DNA from: an uncultured Campylobacter sp.
GTDB lineage: Bacteria > Campylobacterota > Campylobacteria > Campylobacterales > Campylobacteraceae
NCBI RefSeq assembly: GCF_937890585.1
Contig: NZ_CALACG010000237.1
Coordinates: 1-23,633, forward strand
DNA: 23,633 nucleotides
Direction of reading: 5' to 3'
Each line of letters starts with the position of its first letter. Within the stretch, counting starts at the first letter, position 1. The notes under the pieces were generated by a model. It did not search any database and was not told the DNA's origin. It saw only the letters and a list, made by a program, of their open reading frames with translations. Shown here piece after piece: positions 8,026 to 16,161 of the stretch. The translations under genes and the position numbers were made by a program.

Positions 8026-9231
8026 TTATTTTTTTAGTAAAGCCTTGAAAGTATCAACCGCATCAAGCTTTTCCCAAGGGTATTTTGCATTTCCCACTTG
8101 ACCTTTTGCAGCTACTTTTGCATATAAAAATGTCTCTTTGCTTGGTTTATCAAGGCCAAATTTATTTGTTATCCAGCGAGGAGTTAGAGAAAAATGCTCG
8201 CTTACAAAATTTGAAAGCATGTCATCATTTACGCCGTTTGCGTGAGTTCCCATAGTATCAACGCTAACTGAAGTTGGCTTTGCAACGCCTATTGCGTAGC
8301 TTATCTGAACGATACATTTTTTAGCAAGGCCGGCTGCAACGATATTTTTAGCTATCCAGCGCGCTGCGTAAAGACCGCTGCGATCAACCTTTGTGTAGTC
8401 CTTGCTGGACTGAGCGCCACCGCCTATCGGGCTATATCCACCAAAGCTATCGACGATTAGTTTTCTGCCTGTTAAACCGCTATCGTGAAGCGAGCTATGA
8501 TTTACATATCTGCCTGTTGGATTTATATAAATGATCGTTTTTTCTTTATTATATAGCTCTTTTGGAAGACCAGTTTCGTCTATTAAATTTTGTATTAATG
8601 CGCGAAGCTCTTCTATCTTCATGCTCTCCACGCAAGGAGCAGATACGACGATAGTGTGGATACTTTGAGGTTTGCAGTTTTCGAAGTTATCTTTGCTGCC
8701 ATAATCAATCGTAACTTGCGTTTTTATATCAACGCCAAGCTTATCAGGGTTTGCTTTGGCAAATTTATATACTTTTTCACAAAGCATTCTTGCATAAGTT
8801 ATAGCTGCTGGCATAAATTCTTTCGCTTCGCAGCTTGCAAAGCCAAACATGATGCCTTGATCGCCTGCTCCGATCTCGCCATCACTTTGATCAACACCTT
8901 GATTTATATCTGGACTTTGTTGATTTAAGCAGACTTTGACCTCGATATCATCTGGGTGCAAGCACTGCTCTTTTGTAAAGTTGCTCTTTCCATCATATCC
9001 AATATGCGCAAGAGCATCTTTTACGATCTTTTCGTAGTCTTTATAAGAGAGTTTTACCTTTGAGTTTATCTCTCCGCCTATTACTATGTTTTTTCCAGCT
9101 ACGAAAACTTCGCTTGCGACGCGTCCATTTGGATCTTGCGTTAAGATAGTATCAACAATACTATCAGCAATAATATCAGCGCATTTATCTGGATGACCTG
9201 GACTTACAACTTCAGAAGTAAATAGATACAT
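8026..9231 (-). CDS. metK: S-adenosylmethionine synthetase MetK
   Basis: A 401-residue cytoplasmic enzyme that makes S-adenosylmethionine from methionine and ATP, with release of phosphate and pyrophosphate. Visible signatures are GHPDK (12-16, ATP and magnesium site), GAGDQGIMFG (121-130), and GGGAQSSKDYTKVDRSG (270-286), the phosphate-binding loop. That loop reads AQSSKDY where the enterobacterial form is AFSGKDP, which I take as a lineage variant because the Lys and the DRS are kept. Length is slightly above the roughly 384 residues of E. coli. The ATG at 9231 follows AAGGAC. The gene is divergent from sstT and convergent with lnt, so it is monocistronic. No SAM riboswitch is possible in its short leader. 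Confidence 0.98.
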   Translation of the reverse strand: MYLFTSEVVSPGHPDKCADIIADSIVDTILTQDPNGRVASEVFVAGKNIVIGGEINSKVKLSYKDYEKIVKDALAHIGYDGKSNFTKEQCLHPDDIEVKVCLNQQSPDINQGVDQSDGEIGAGDQGIMFGFASCEAKEFMPAAITYARMLCEKVYKFAKANPDKLGVDIKTQVTIDYGSKDNFENCKPQSIHTIVVSAPCVESMKIEELRALIQNLIDETGLPKELYNKEKTIIYINPTGRYVNHSSLHDSGLTGRKLIVDSFGGYSPIGGGAQSSKDYTKVDRSGLYAARWIAKNIVAAGLAKKCIVQISYAIGVAKPTSVSVDTMGTHANGVNDDMLSNFVSEHFSLTPRWITNKFGLDKPSKETFLYAKVAAKGQVGNAKYPWEKLDAVDTFKALLKK

Positions 9232-9264
9232 TTTCGTCCTTTTCCTTGGTTAAATTTTCGTGCA

Positions 9265-9270
9265 ATTGTA
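9265..9270 (-). promoter_or_regulatory. Candidate -10 box for metK
   Basis: TACAAT on the minus strand (context GTTACAATTGC) lies 34 bases upstream of the metK ATG. It would give a leader of about 27 bases that includes the AAGGAC ribosome site. Confidence 0.4.
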
Positions 9271-9333
9271 ACAAATCTATATAAAAAGCGAATTAATCTT
9301 TTTAAATTTCTTTATATTTAAAAATCATTTAGC

Positions 9334-9339
9334 TAGAAT
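9334..9339 (+). promoter_or_regulatory. Candidate -10 box for sstT
   Basis: TAGAAT in the context GCTAGAATC lies 30 bases before the sstT ATG, with AAGG at 9360-9363 as ribosome site. The T-rich region upstream is typical of Campylobacter sigma70 promoters. Confidence 0.45.
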
Positions 9340-9369
9340 CAACAAAAAACTAATTTATTAAGGTGTCAA

Positions 9370-10737
9370 ATGAATATGTTTAAAAACATTGCAAGAAGAT
9401 ATGCTGACGGAAATTTGATCGTTCAAATTTTAGTTGGTATCGTCCTAGGTGCCCTAGTTGGCTTTTACACACACTATCAGGCAGCCCCTTACAACCAAAT
9501 CTCAGCTAAAATTCAAACCATTCAAAAAGAGAGTGGCTTAAGCGTAGATGAAGTTATAAAAACTCGTCTTAGCCAAGATGAAGTAAAACAGCTTGATGAG
9601 GCCAAAGAAAAGGCTAGTTCGGCTGATTTTATTGCTGCTTCAGCCTCAGTTTTAGGAGATTTGTTTAAAGGCGCTCTAAAAGCGATCGCGCCTATTCTTG
9701 TATTTGTTTTAGTTGCAACCTCTATCATTTTAAAAGATTTTGGTCATACAAAAGGCATGCAAAAGATCATCACTCTCTACCTCGTTGGCACCTTTTTAGC
9801 AGCTGTTGTGGCAGTCATTGCTAGCTTTTTATTTCCTATCGAGATACCGCTAAAAGGTCTGCAAAGTGCTGATATGTCTGCCCCACAAGGCATCACAAAC
9901 GTATTAAAAGATCTTATCTATAAAATGGTTGAAAACCCGATAACCGCCCTAGCAAATGGCAACTACATAGGCATCATCACATGGGCGATAGGTGGCGGCA
10001 TCGCTATGAGATATGCTACACCTGAGACCAAAAAGGTATTTAAAGATATAAGCGAAGGCGTGACACATATTGTTAAATTTATCATTAGACTAGCTCCATT
10101 TGGCATCTTTGGCATGGTTGCTATTAGCATTCACGACACTGGATTTGACGCGCTTGCAGGATATCTAAAACTGATCTTAGTTCTTGTTGGGGCGATGCTT
10201 GTTGTGGCATTTATCGTCTATCCAGCGATGGTTTTTGCACTAACTAGAAAAAATCCTTATCCACTTGTAATGATCTGTCTAAAAGAGAGCGCTATCTCAG
10301 CATTTTTTACAAGAAGCTCGGCTGCAAATATCCCTGTAAATATGGCGCTTTGCAAAAAACTAAACCTAAAAGAAGAGCTCTACTCTATCTCTATCCCACT
10401 TGGAGCCACCATAAACATGGGTGGTGCAGCAGTTACCATTAGCATCCTAGCGCTTACTGCGGTAAATTCGATCCCATCTATCACGGTTACATTTGGCGAT
10501 GCACTACTTCTATGCTTCATCTCAGCCCTTGGCGCATGCGGCGCTTCAGGCGTGGCTGGCGGCTCACTACTTCTAGTGCCATTAGCGTGCGGACTTTTTG
10601 GCATCGGCAATGACATCGCTATGCAGTTTGTCACAGTTGGCTTTACGATAGGCGTCATCCAAGACTCAGTAGAAACTGCCCTAAATAGCGCATCTGACGT
10701 CCTTTTCACAGCAGTAGCCTCAGAGACTTCAGAATAA
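9370..10737 (+). CDS. sstT: Serine/threonine:sodium symporter SstT
   Basis: A 455-residue inner-membrane transporter of the dicarboxylate/amino acid:cation symporter (glutamate-transporter fold) family, importing serine and threonine with sodium. The opening [17 protein letters not shown] and the downstream [19 protein letters not shown] match SstT. The two re-entrant loops are visible as [19 protein letters not shown] (HP1, serine-rich) and [19 protein letters not shown] (HP2), with [13 protein letters not shown] (the NMDGT equivalent) between them. It is longer than the roughly 414 residues of E. coli SstT. The excess is a polar helical stretch at about residues 38-88 between the first two membrane helices, rich in Lys, Glu, Ser and Ala. 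Serine is a major carbon source for campylobacters, which fits. The gene is monocistronic, flanked by its own promoter and a strong terminator. Confidence 0.93.
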   Translation: MNMFKNIARRYADGNLIVQILVGIVLGALVGFYTHYQAAPYNQISAKIQTIQKESGLSVDEVIKTRLSQDEVKQLDEAKEKASSADFIAASASVLGDLFKGALKAIAPILVFVLVATSIILKDFGHTKGMQKIITLYLVGTFLAAVVAVIASFLFPIEIPLKGLQSADMSAPQGITNVLKDLIYKMVENPITALANGNYIGIITWAIGGGIAMRYATPETKKVFKDISEGVTHIVKFIIRLAPFGIFGMVAISIHDTGFDALAGYLKLILVLVGAMLVVAFIVYPAMVFALTRKNPYPLVMICLKESAISAFFTRSSAANIPVNMALCKKLNLKEELYSISIPLGATINMGGAAVTISILALTAVNSIPSITVTFGDALLLCFISALGACGASGVAGGSLLLVPLACGLFGIGNDIAMQFVTVGFTIGVIQDSVETALNSASDVLFTAVASETSE

Positions 10738-10742
10738 TCCTC

Positions 10743-10785
10743 AGTAAAATTTCAGCTAAATTTTGGCTGAAATTTTACTTTTATC
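10743..10785 (+). terminator. Rho-independent terminator after sstT
   Basis: A perfect 14-bp stem, AGTAAAATTTCAGC (10743-10756) with GCTGAAATTTTACT (10766-10779), and a 9-base loop are followed by a short T run. It starts 6 bases after the sstT stop. Confidence 0.85.
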
Positions 10786-10795
10786 CATTTTTTTG

Positions 10796-10801
10796 TAAAA
10801 T
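10796..10801 (+). promoter_or_regulatory. Candidate -10 box for pepF
   Basis: TAAAAT preceded by a run of T lies 25 bases before the pepF ATG and just after the sstT terminator. AAAGGA at 10815-10820 is the ribosome site. Confidence 0.45.
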
Positions 10802-10825
10802 ATCCCAAAAATTTAAAGGACGATA

Positions 10826-12547
10826 ATGCAAATTTGGGATCTAAAAGCACTTTTTGCAAACGAAAAAGAGTGCGAACAAAACGCACTAAATTTACAAAAA
10901 GAGTGCGAGAAATTTAAAGATAAATACCTTGAAAAATATGAAAATTTAAAAACAGACCAGTTTTTAAAGGCATTTTCTGAATATGAAAGCTTGATAGCTA
11001 AAATTTCAAAGGTAATGACTTATGCTTTTTTAAATTTTGCCAAAGATACAAGTAAGGGCGCATTTTACGCAAAGATCGATGAGATCGCGACAAAAGCAAA
11101 TGAAAATTTGATATTTTTTGAGATTAAATTTAATGAATTTAGCCCTAAAAAACAAGAAGAGATCATCAAAAGCTCTAAAAAATATGACTACTATCTAAGC
11201 AATCTCGCCAAAGCAAAGCCGCACCAGCTAAGCGTTGCCGAAGAAAAGGTCTTGCTACGCACTGCAAGCACTGGAGCTGAGGGCTTTTCAAGGCTTTTTG
11301 ATGAGAGCATGAGCAAGATGAGGTTTAAATTTAAAGGCGAGCTTTTAAATGAAGAGGAAATTTTAGCCAAGCTTCATGAGAGCGACCAAAACGTGCGAAA
11401 ACTAGCAGCAAAAAGCCTCTCAAATGAGCTTAGCAAGCACCAGCACCTGCTAGGCTATATATATAATATGATAAAAACTGATCTAAAAACTAGCTGCGAG
11501 CTGCGAAATTTCAAGCTTCCTGAAGAGCCAAGACACCTTGAAAATCAAATCAGTAAAAAAAGCGTTGATTCGCTAATTGCTGTAACTGAGAAAAATTTTG
11601 ATTTAGTTTCTAAATTTTACGAGCGCAAAAGAGAAATTTTAGGCCTTAAAAAGCTTTACGACTACGATAGATACGCGCCTCTTAGCAGCGAGAGCGAGTA
11701 TAAATTTGATGAGTGCAAAAAGATAGTTTTAAAGGCATTTTCAAATTTCTCAAGCGAATTTGGCAAGATCGCCAAAAGTGCTTTTAGCGACGGCTGGATC
11801 GACGTTTACCCAGCGCCAAACAAGCGGGGCGGGGCATTTTCTCACTCAGGGTCAAGCGACACGCACCCTTATGTTTTGCTAAATCACACAAATCAGCGTA
11901 GAGACCTTTTTACGCTTGCCCACGAGCTTGGCCACGCCGTGCATCAAAAGCTCTCTTATAGTGTAAGCTACCTAAACTCAGACACTCCGCTAACCACGGC
12001 TGAGACGGCTTCAGTCTTTTGTGAGATGCTAGTTTTTGACCACATAAAAGACGGCCTTAGCAAAAAAGAGAAAATTTCACTGCTTGCTGGCAAGATCGAG
12101 GATATATTTGCCACGCTTTACCGCCAGATAAATTTCACCACCTTTGAGCGCGCCGTGCACGCACACGATGGCGAAATCAGCCTAGATGAGCTAAATAAAA
12201 TTTGGCTAAAAGAGAGCAAAAAGATGTTTGGCAAAAGTGTGACGCTAAATGACTACTACAAAATTTGGTGGAGCTACATCCCGCACTTCATCCACACGCC
12301 ATTTTACTGCTACGCCTACTCTTACGCGCAGCTTCTTGTGCTTGCACTTTTTGGGCTTTACAAAAGCGGTAAATGCGAAAATTTTGTCGAAATTTACACC
12401 GAGTTTTTGAGCCTTGGTGGGAGCCTTAGCCCAAGTGAGCTTGTGGATAAATTTGGCTTTGATATAGATGATAAAAATTTCTGGCAGATCGGCATAAACG
12501 AAGTTAAAAAGCTAGTAGATGAGTTTTTAGAAATTTCAAAGGAATAA
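10826..12547 (+). CDS. pepF: Oligoendopeptidase F family metallopeptidase (M3)
   Basis: A 573-residue cytoplasmic zinc peptidase of family M3, which trims oligopeptides. The zinc motif is HELGH at residues 366-370 (His366, Glu367, His370). The third ligand is probably Glu393 in TAETASVFCE, at the usual distance of about 26 residues. The N-terminal half is helical, as in the PepF/M3B clade (phrase YEKYENLKTDQF). The C-terminal part holds WWSYIPHFIHTPFYCYAYSYA, the conserved substrate-binding segment. Length and absence of a signal peptide are normal. Downstream, the 12549 gene begins 1 base after the stop, with its ribosome site (AAAGGA) inside the pepF end, so the two are co-transcribed. From memory the gene corresponds to C. 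jejuni Cj1099. Confidence 0.94.
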   Translation: MQIWDLKALFANEKECEQNALNLQKECEKFKDKYLEKYENLKTDQFLKAFSEYESLIAKISKVMTYAFLNFAKDTSKGAFYAKIDEIATKANENLIFFEIKFNEFSPKKQEEIIKSSKKYDYYLSNLAKAKPHQLSVAEEKVLLRTASTGAEGFSRLFDESMSKMRFKFKGELLNEEEILAKLHESDQNVRKLAAKSLSNELSKHQHLLGYIYNMIKTDLKTSCELRNFKLPEEPRHLENQISKKSVDSLIAVTEKNFDLVSKFYERKREILGLKKLYDYDRYAPLSSESEYKFDECKKIVLKAFSNFSSEFGKIAKSAFSDGWIDVYPAPNKRGGAFSHSGSSDTHPYVLLNHTNQRRDLFTLAHELGHAVHQKLSYSVSYLNSDTPLTTAETASVFCEMLVFDHIKDGLSKKEKISLLAGKIEDIFATLYRQINFTTFERAVHAHDGEISLDELNKIWLKESKKMFGKSVTLNDYYKIWWSYIPHFIHTPFYCYAYSYAQLLVLALFGLYKSGKCENFVEIYTEFLSLGGSLSPSELVDKFGFDIDDKNFWQIGINEVKKLVDEFLEISKE

Positions 12548-12548
12548 A

Positions 12549-12998
12549 ATGTTAGACGAAATTTTAGACGATGAGAAATTTGCACTATTGATGAAGATGC
12601 ACGTCTATGAGTGCATTGATTTTTTGCTTGAAAAGGGGGTAAATTTCTCAGTTATGGCAAATTTACCGCTAGTTAGCTTTGAGCCTAGCTTGCCAGATGA
12701 GATAAGTAGGAGCTTTAGCATACCAGTCATTATGTTTTCACTTGGTGGTTACACGCTGGAAAGTGCCATGCTAACGCAAGATGAGCTTAGCTTTGAGGCT
12801 GGCTTTGGTAGTGAGAATTTTGCCTCAGTGGTATCGTTTCCGCTTGGTGCAGTGGTTCAAATTTTGGTTGAAAACAGCCCGATCCTTGTAAATTTCTCTA
12901 TCTACAAGCCAAAAGAGAAGCAAGTCGATCACGCTAAAAAATCAGCCTCAGTCTTTTTGCAAAACCCAAAAAATAAAGATATATTTAAGAAAAAATAG
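12549..12998 (+). CDS. Small conserved protein, SspB-like (possible ClpXP/ssrA adaptor)
   Basis: A 149-residue soluble acidic protein, generally left as hypothetical in this genus. The order of elements follows SspB, the adaptor that delivers ssrA-tagged proteins to ClpXP. First comes a helix at about 12-29 ending in FLLEKG (SspB: a helix ending WLLDNQ). Next comes a strand and proline-rich linker (NFSVMANLPLVSFEP), then the hydrophobic strand IPVIMFSL (58-65). Last is the run QDELSFEAGFG (77-87), VVSFPLGAVVQI (94-105), which parallels SspB's NDEVRFNARFG and QVSVPLAAVLAI. A lysine-rich tail (121-149, ending PKNKDIFKKK) could serve as the flexible ClpX-binding tail, although the SspB end motif is not kept. 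The frame follows pepF by 1 base and ends just upstream of the helicase promoter. The gene is certain; the SspB link is inference from pattern alone. Confidence 0.8.
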   Translation: MLDEILDDEKFALLMKMHVYECIDFLLEKGVNFSVMANLPLVSFEPSLPDEISRSFSIPVIMFSLGGYTLESAMLTQDELSFEAGFGSENFASVVSFPLGAVVQILVENSPILVNFSIYKPKEKQVDHAKKSASVFLQNPKNKDIFKKK

Positions 12999-13018
12999 TA
13001 ATTTTAAGCATTTTTGGC

Positions 13019-13024
13019 TAAAAT
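13019..13024 (+). promoter_or_regulatory. Candidate sigma70 promoter for the helicase-truB-csrA-ispE-smpB operon
   Basis: TTTTTGGCTAAAATC carries the -10 hexamer TAAAAT, with a T run upstream. Transcription would start near 13031, which excludes the in-frame TTG at 13014 and supports the ATG at 13050 as the helicase start. Confidence 0.55.
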
Positions 13025-13049
13025 CAAAAGAAAATTTAAAAAGCGAAAA

Positions 13050-15119
13050 ATGGAAAATTTACTATCAAATTTAAACGAAGCCCAGCGCGAAGCAGCCACC
13101 CACATAGACGGTGCGATGCTCATACTTGCAGGAGCTGGCAGCGGCAAGACAAAGACGATCACCACTAGACTTGCCTATCTCATCGGCGAGGTCGGCATAG
13201 ACGCGGCAAACACACTAACTCTTACTTTCACAAACAAAGCCGCCAACGAGATGCGTAGCAGAGCCATGGCGATGCTAAGCCAAAGCGGCAAAAACTACTC
13301 GCCGCTACTTTGCACATTTCATAAATTTGGACTTTTGTTTTTAAAGCTCTACATAGAAAAACTTGGCAGAAAAAACAACTTCGTCATCATCGACACAGAC
13401 GATAAAAAGCGCATCATCAAAAGCTTTGAAAGTCCAGTCGCCACGGCGATACTCTCAAGTGAAATTTCAAACTATAAAAACTCACTTTTAAGCGTTGAAG
13501 AGGTCTATAAAAATGCAAATTTCTCCTCTTTTGACAAGAGCAAAGACAACTTTTACAAGCAAGCAGCGCAAATTTATGAAAAATATGAGGACTATCTAAA
13601 GGCGAACAACCTTGTTGATTTTGACGACCTGCTGGGACTTACATATAAAATTTTAGACGAAAACGAAGAGCTTGCGAGAGAAATTTCAAACCGCTATAAA
13701 CACATAATGGTCGATGAGTATCAAGACACGAACGACCTTCAGTATAAACTGCTAAAAAAGCTCTGCCTATGCCACGAAAACATCTGCGTGGTGGGCGATG
13801 ATGACCAGAGTATTTATGGCTGGCGCGGTGCAAAGATAGATAATATCTTAAATTTCAAAGATCAGTTTAGCAACGTAAAGATCATCAGACTTGAGAAAAA
13901 CTACCGCTCGAGCGAGGCGATACTAAAGGCTGCAAACGAGCTAATAGATCACAACCGCAACCGCCTTGGCAAGAAGCTTGTAGGAACAAAAGGCGAAGGC
14001 GAAGCTGTAAATTTGATAGAAAGCTTTGATGAAAATTTAGAGGCTGGCAAGATCGCAAAAAACATAAAAGAGCTTTTAAGCAAAGGCGTGCAGGCAAAAG
14101 ATATCGCAATCTTATACCGCATAAACGCGCTTTCTCGCTCACTTGAAGATGGGCTAAACAAAGAGCAGATCGCATATAAAATGGTCGGCGGCGTTAAATT
14201 TTATGAAAGAGCCGAGATCAAAGATATCATAAGCTATTTAAGGCTTATAAACAATCCAAATGATGACTTTTCAATAAGGCGCATAATAAACCGCCCAAAA
14301 CGCGGTCTTGGCAAGGTGAGCCTTGATAAACTTGAGAAAATGGCCTTTGAGGGCAAAATTTCTATTTTCGAGGCGATCTCAAATATCTCTGATAACGACG
14401 AAGCCTTTAGCAAAAAGGTAAAATCAGCCCTTCTTGAGTTTGCAAACAACCTAAAAGAGCTTCAAGAAAGCAGCTCGGTTTTTGACCTGATAGATAAATT
14501 TGAAGCTAAATTTGGCGTCAAAAAATACTACGAGAGCTTGCCAGATGGCGCTGAAAGAGCGGCGAACATCGACGAGTTTTACGCCGTTTTAAAAGATCAG
14601 ATCAAGCAAAATCCAAGCTTTGATCTGGAGGAGTTTTTAAATGAGATCACGCTAACAAGCGAGCAAGACGGCATCAGCGACGAGGCTATTAGTATCATGA
14701 GCGTGCATGCGAGCAAGGGACTTGAGTTTGAGCACCTTTTTGTGATCGGCCTTGAAGAGGGATTTTTCCCGCTTATTGGCGATGGTAGCGACATCGAAGA
14801 GGAGCGCAGGCTCGCTTATGTGGCGATAACAAGAGCCAAAAGGACACTTAGTCTAAGCTTTGCAAATTCGCGCTTTTACAAAGGTCAGCGCACGAGGCTA
14901 AATAAGAGTAGATTTTTAAGCGAGAGCGGTATCACGCATGGCTCGCTAGTTATCGAACAGAGCAATGAATTTAAAAAAGGCGACCTTGTTAAACATAAAA
15001 TTTTTGGTATCGGCAGAGTAAGCGCGGTTAGCAAGATCAAAAAAGAGTTTAAACTGACTATAAATTTTGGTGGCAATGTAAGAGAGATCATGTCAAGCTT
15101 CGTGGAAAAGGCCGTATGA
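13050..15119 (+). CDS. UvrD/PcrA/Rep-type ATP-dependent DNA helicase
   Basis: A 689-residue superfamily 1A helicase that unwinds DNA 3' to 5' in repair or replication restart. Motifs counted from the ATG at 13050 are GAGSGKT (28-34, Walker A), TFTNKAANEMRSR (motif Ia), DEYQDTN (222-228, motif II), GDDDQSIYGWRGA (249-261, motif III), LEKNYRSSEAIL (motif IV), SIMSVHASKGLEF (motif V) and EEERRLAYVAITRAK (motif VI). The last 50 residues (KKGDLVKHKIFGIGRVSAV) resemble the C-terminal Tudor-like segment of UvrD/PcrA that contacts RNA polymerase. The frame could extend to TTG 13014, adding a lysine-rich leader (KRKFKKRK), but that TTG lies just in front of the predicted -10 box. The stop overlaps truB by 4 bases (ATGA). 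From memory it is Cj1101 (rep/uvrD) in C. jejuni; the subfamily name is left open. Confidence 0.93.
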   Translation: MENLLSNLNEAQREAATHIDGAMLILAGAGSGKTKTITTRLAYLIGEVGIDAANTLTLTFTNKAANEMRSRAMAMLSQSGKNYSPLLCTFHKFGLLFLKLYIEKLGRKNNFVIIDTDDKKRIIKSFESPVATAILSSEISNYKNSLLSVEEVYKNANFSSFDKSKDNFYKQAAQIYEKYEDYLKANNLVDFDDLLGLTYKILDENEELAREISNRYKHIMVDEYQDTNDLQYKLLKKLCLCHENICVVGDDDQSIYGWRGAKIDNILNFKDQFSNVKIIRLEKNYRSSEAILKAANELIDHNRNRLGKKLVGTKGEGEAVNLIESFDENLEAGKIAKNIKELLSKGVQAKDIAILYRINALSRSLEDGLNKEQIAYKMVGGVKFYERAEIKDIISYLRLINNPNDDFSIRRIINRPKRGLGKVSLDKLEKMAFEGKISIFEAISNISDNDEAFSKKVKSALLEFANNLKELQESSSVFDLIDKFEAKFGVKKYYESLPDGAERAANIDEFYAVLKDQIKQNPSFDLEEFLNEITLTSEQDGISDEAISIMSVHASKGLEFEHLFVIGLEEGFFPLIGDGSDIEEERRLAYVAITRAKRTLSLSFANSRFYKGQRTRLNKSRFLSESGITHGSLVIEQSNEFKKGDLVKHKIFGIGRVSAVSKIKKEFKLTINFGGNVREIMSSFVEKAV

Positions 15120-15937
15120 ACGCCATTTTCGTGGCAAACAAGCCTGCTGGCATGAGCTCAAACCACTTTTTAGGACGACTAAAGAGAAAATATGGCGTTA
15201 AAAAGGCTGGATTTTCAGGCACGCTCGATCCATTTGCGAGTGGCTGTCTGATAGTCGCTTTTGGCTCGTATACGAAATTTTTTAGATTTTTAGACAAAAG
15301 CCCAAAGGTCTATGAGGCGACGATCTGGCTTGGAGCTAGCAGTCCTAGCATGGATAATGAAAATATCACTGAAATTTCAAATGTAAAAGAGCTAAATTTA
15401 GAAAAACTTGAAGCTATAAGAGCCGAGCTAACAGGCAAGATAAGCTACATCCCGCCAAAATTTAGCGCCAAACATGTAAATGGCACAAGAGCTTACAAGC
15501 TAGCAAGAAGTGGCGAAGAATTTGAGCTAAAGCCAGAGACAATGGAAATTTATGAGAGTGAAATTTTGAATTATTCACACCCTTTTTTGACACTTCGTTT
15601 AAGCGTAAGTGAGGGGAGTTACATCCGCTCTTATGCAGAAATTTTTGGGCAAAAAGTTGGTTATAATGTAACTTTAAGCTCATTAAAGAGGGTAAGCGAG
15701 GGTAAATTTCGCTATGAAAATGAAAAATTTTTAAATATTTGCAATTTTTTAAATATTGAGCAAAACACGTATTTTGGGGATATTGATAACATACTTGACG
15801 GCAAGAAATTAAAAATTAACGATTTTGAAACACAAACACAAGGAATTTATTTGCTAAATTATGATAAATTTATGAGCGTAATCCAAATCATGGATGATAC
15901 TATAAATTACACTTTAAACAAGGTAGAAAAATGTTAA
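15116..15937 (+). CDS. truB: tRNA pseudouridine(55) synthase TruB
   Basis: A 273-residue enzyme that converts U55 of the T-loop of tRNAs to pseudouridine. The N-terminal FVANKPAGMSSNHFLGRLKR and the catalytic motif GFSGTLDPFASG, with catalytic Asp38, are clear; KFSAKHVNGTRAYKLAR (KYSALKxxGxRAYxxAR type) and SEGSYIRSYAEIFG follow. Length is slightly shorter than in E. coli, as is usual here, because the C-terminal PUA domain is reduced. The ATG overlaps the helicase stop (ATGA), and the end overlaps csrA by 7 bases, so both junctions are coupled. Confidence 0.95.
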   Translation: MNAIFVANKPAGMSSNHFLGRLKRKYGVKKAGFSGTLDPFASGCLIVAFGSYTKFFRFLDKSPKVYEATIWLGASSPSMDNENITEISNVKELNLEKLEAIRAELTGKISYIPPKFSAKHVNGTRAYKLARSGEEFELKPETMEIYESEILNYSHPFLTLRLSVSEGSYIRSYAEIFGQKVGYNVTLSSLKRVSEGKFRYENEKFLNICNFLNIEQNTYFGDIDNILDGKKLKINDFETQTQGIYLLNYDKFMSVIQIMDDTINYTLNKVEKC

Positions 15938-16161
15938 TCTTAGCAAGAAAAGAAAACGAAGAAATTTTACTAGGTAACGACATAAAAGTCGTCGTAGTAA
16001 GTATCTCAAAAAGCACCGTTAAGCTTGGTATCGAGGCCCCGCGCAACACAATGATACTAAGAAGCGAACTGGCAAACGATATCAAAAACGAAAATATCCA
16101 CGCCACCAAAAAAGCAAGCGAAGCCGATATCCACGAGCTTGCGAAAAAAATCGAGAAATGA
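15931..16161 (+). CDS. csrA: Carbon storage/translation regulator CsrA
   Basis: A 76-residue RNA-binding dimer that blocks or modulates translation by binding GGA motifs in leaders. MLILARKENEEILLG opens the protein, followed by the strands KVVVVSISKSTVKLGIEAP, where the RNA-binding side uses basic and hydrophobic residues near both ends. The C-terminal helix and tail (about 46-76) are longer than in E. coli CsrA (61 residues), as in other campylobacters, where CsrA works with FliW to control flagellin. A ribosome site (AAGG) precedes the ATG inside truB. The stop overlaps the ispE ATG by 4 bases. The flagellar rod genes lie 1.9 kb downstream on the same strand. Confidence 0.96.
   Translation: MLILARKENEEILLGNDIKVVVVSISKSTVKLGIEAPRNTMILRSELANDIKNENIHATKKASEADIHELAKKIEK

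Noticed and set aside
8418..8475. MetK phosphate loop reading AQSSKDY instead of AFSGKDP as a sign of inactivation
   Set aside because: The lysine and the following TKVDRS are intact and the rest of the enzyme is complete; more likely a lineage variant.
9232..9369. SAM riboswitch upstream of metK
   Set aside because: The metK leader is predicted at under 30 bases and the 138-base intergenic region shows no SAM-box architecture.
10380..10709. Long minus-strand open frame within sstT
   Set aside because: It is a shadow of the sstT frame; its composition (Met, Pro and Ser rich, no domain) is not protein-like and it has no ribosome site.
13885..14175. Minus-strand frames within the helicase gene
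   Set aside because: They lie fully opposite conserved helicase coding sequence, are Cys/Leu/Arg-rich, and show no motif or ribosome site.
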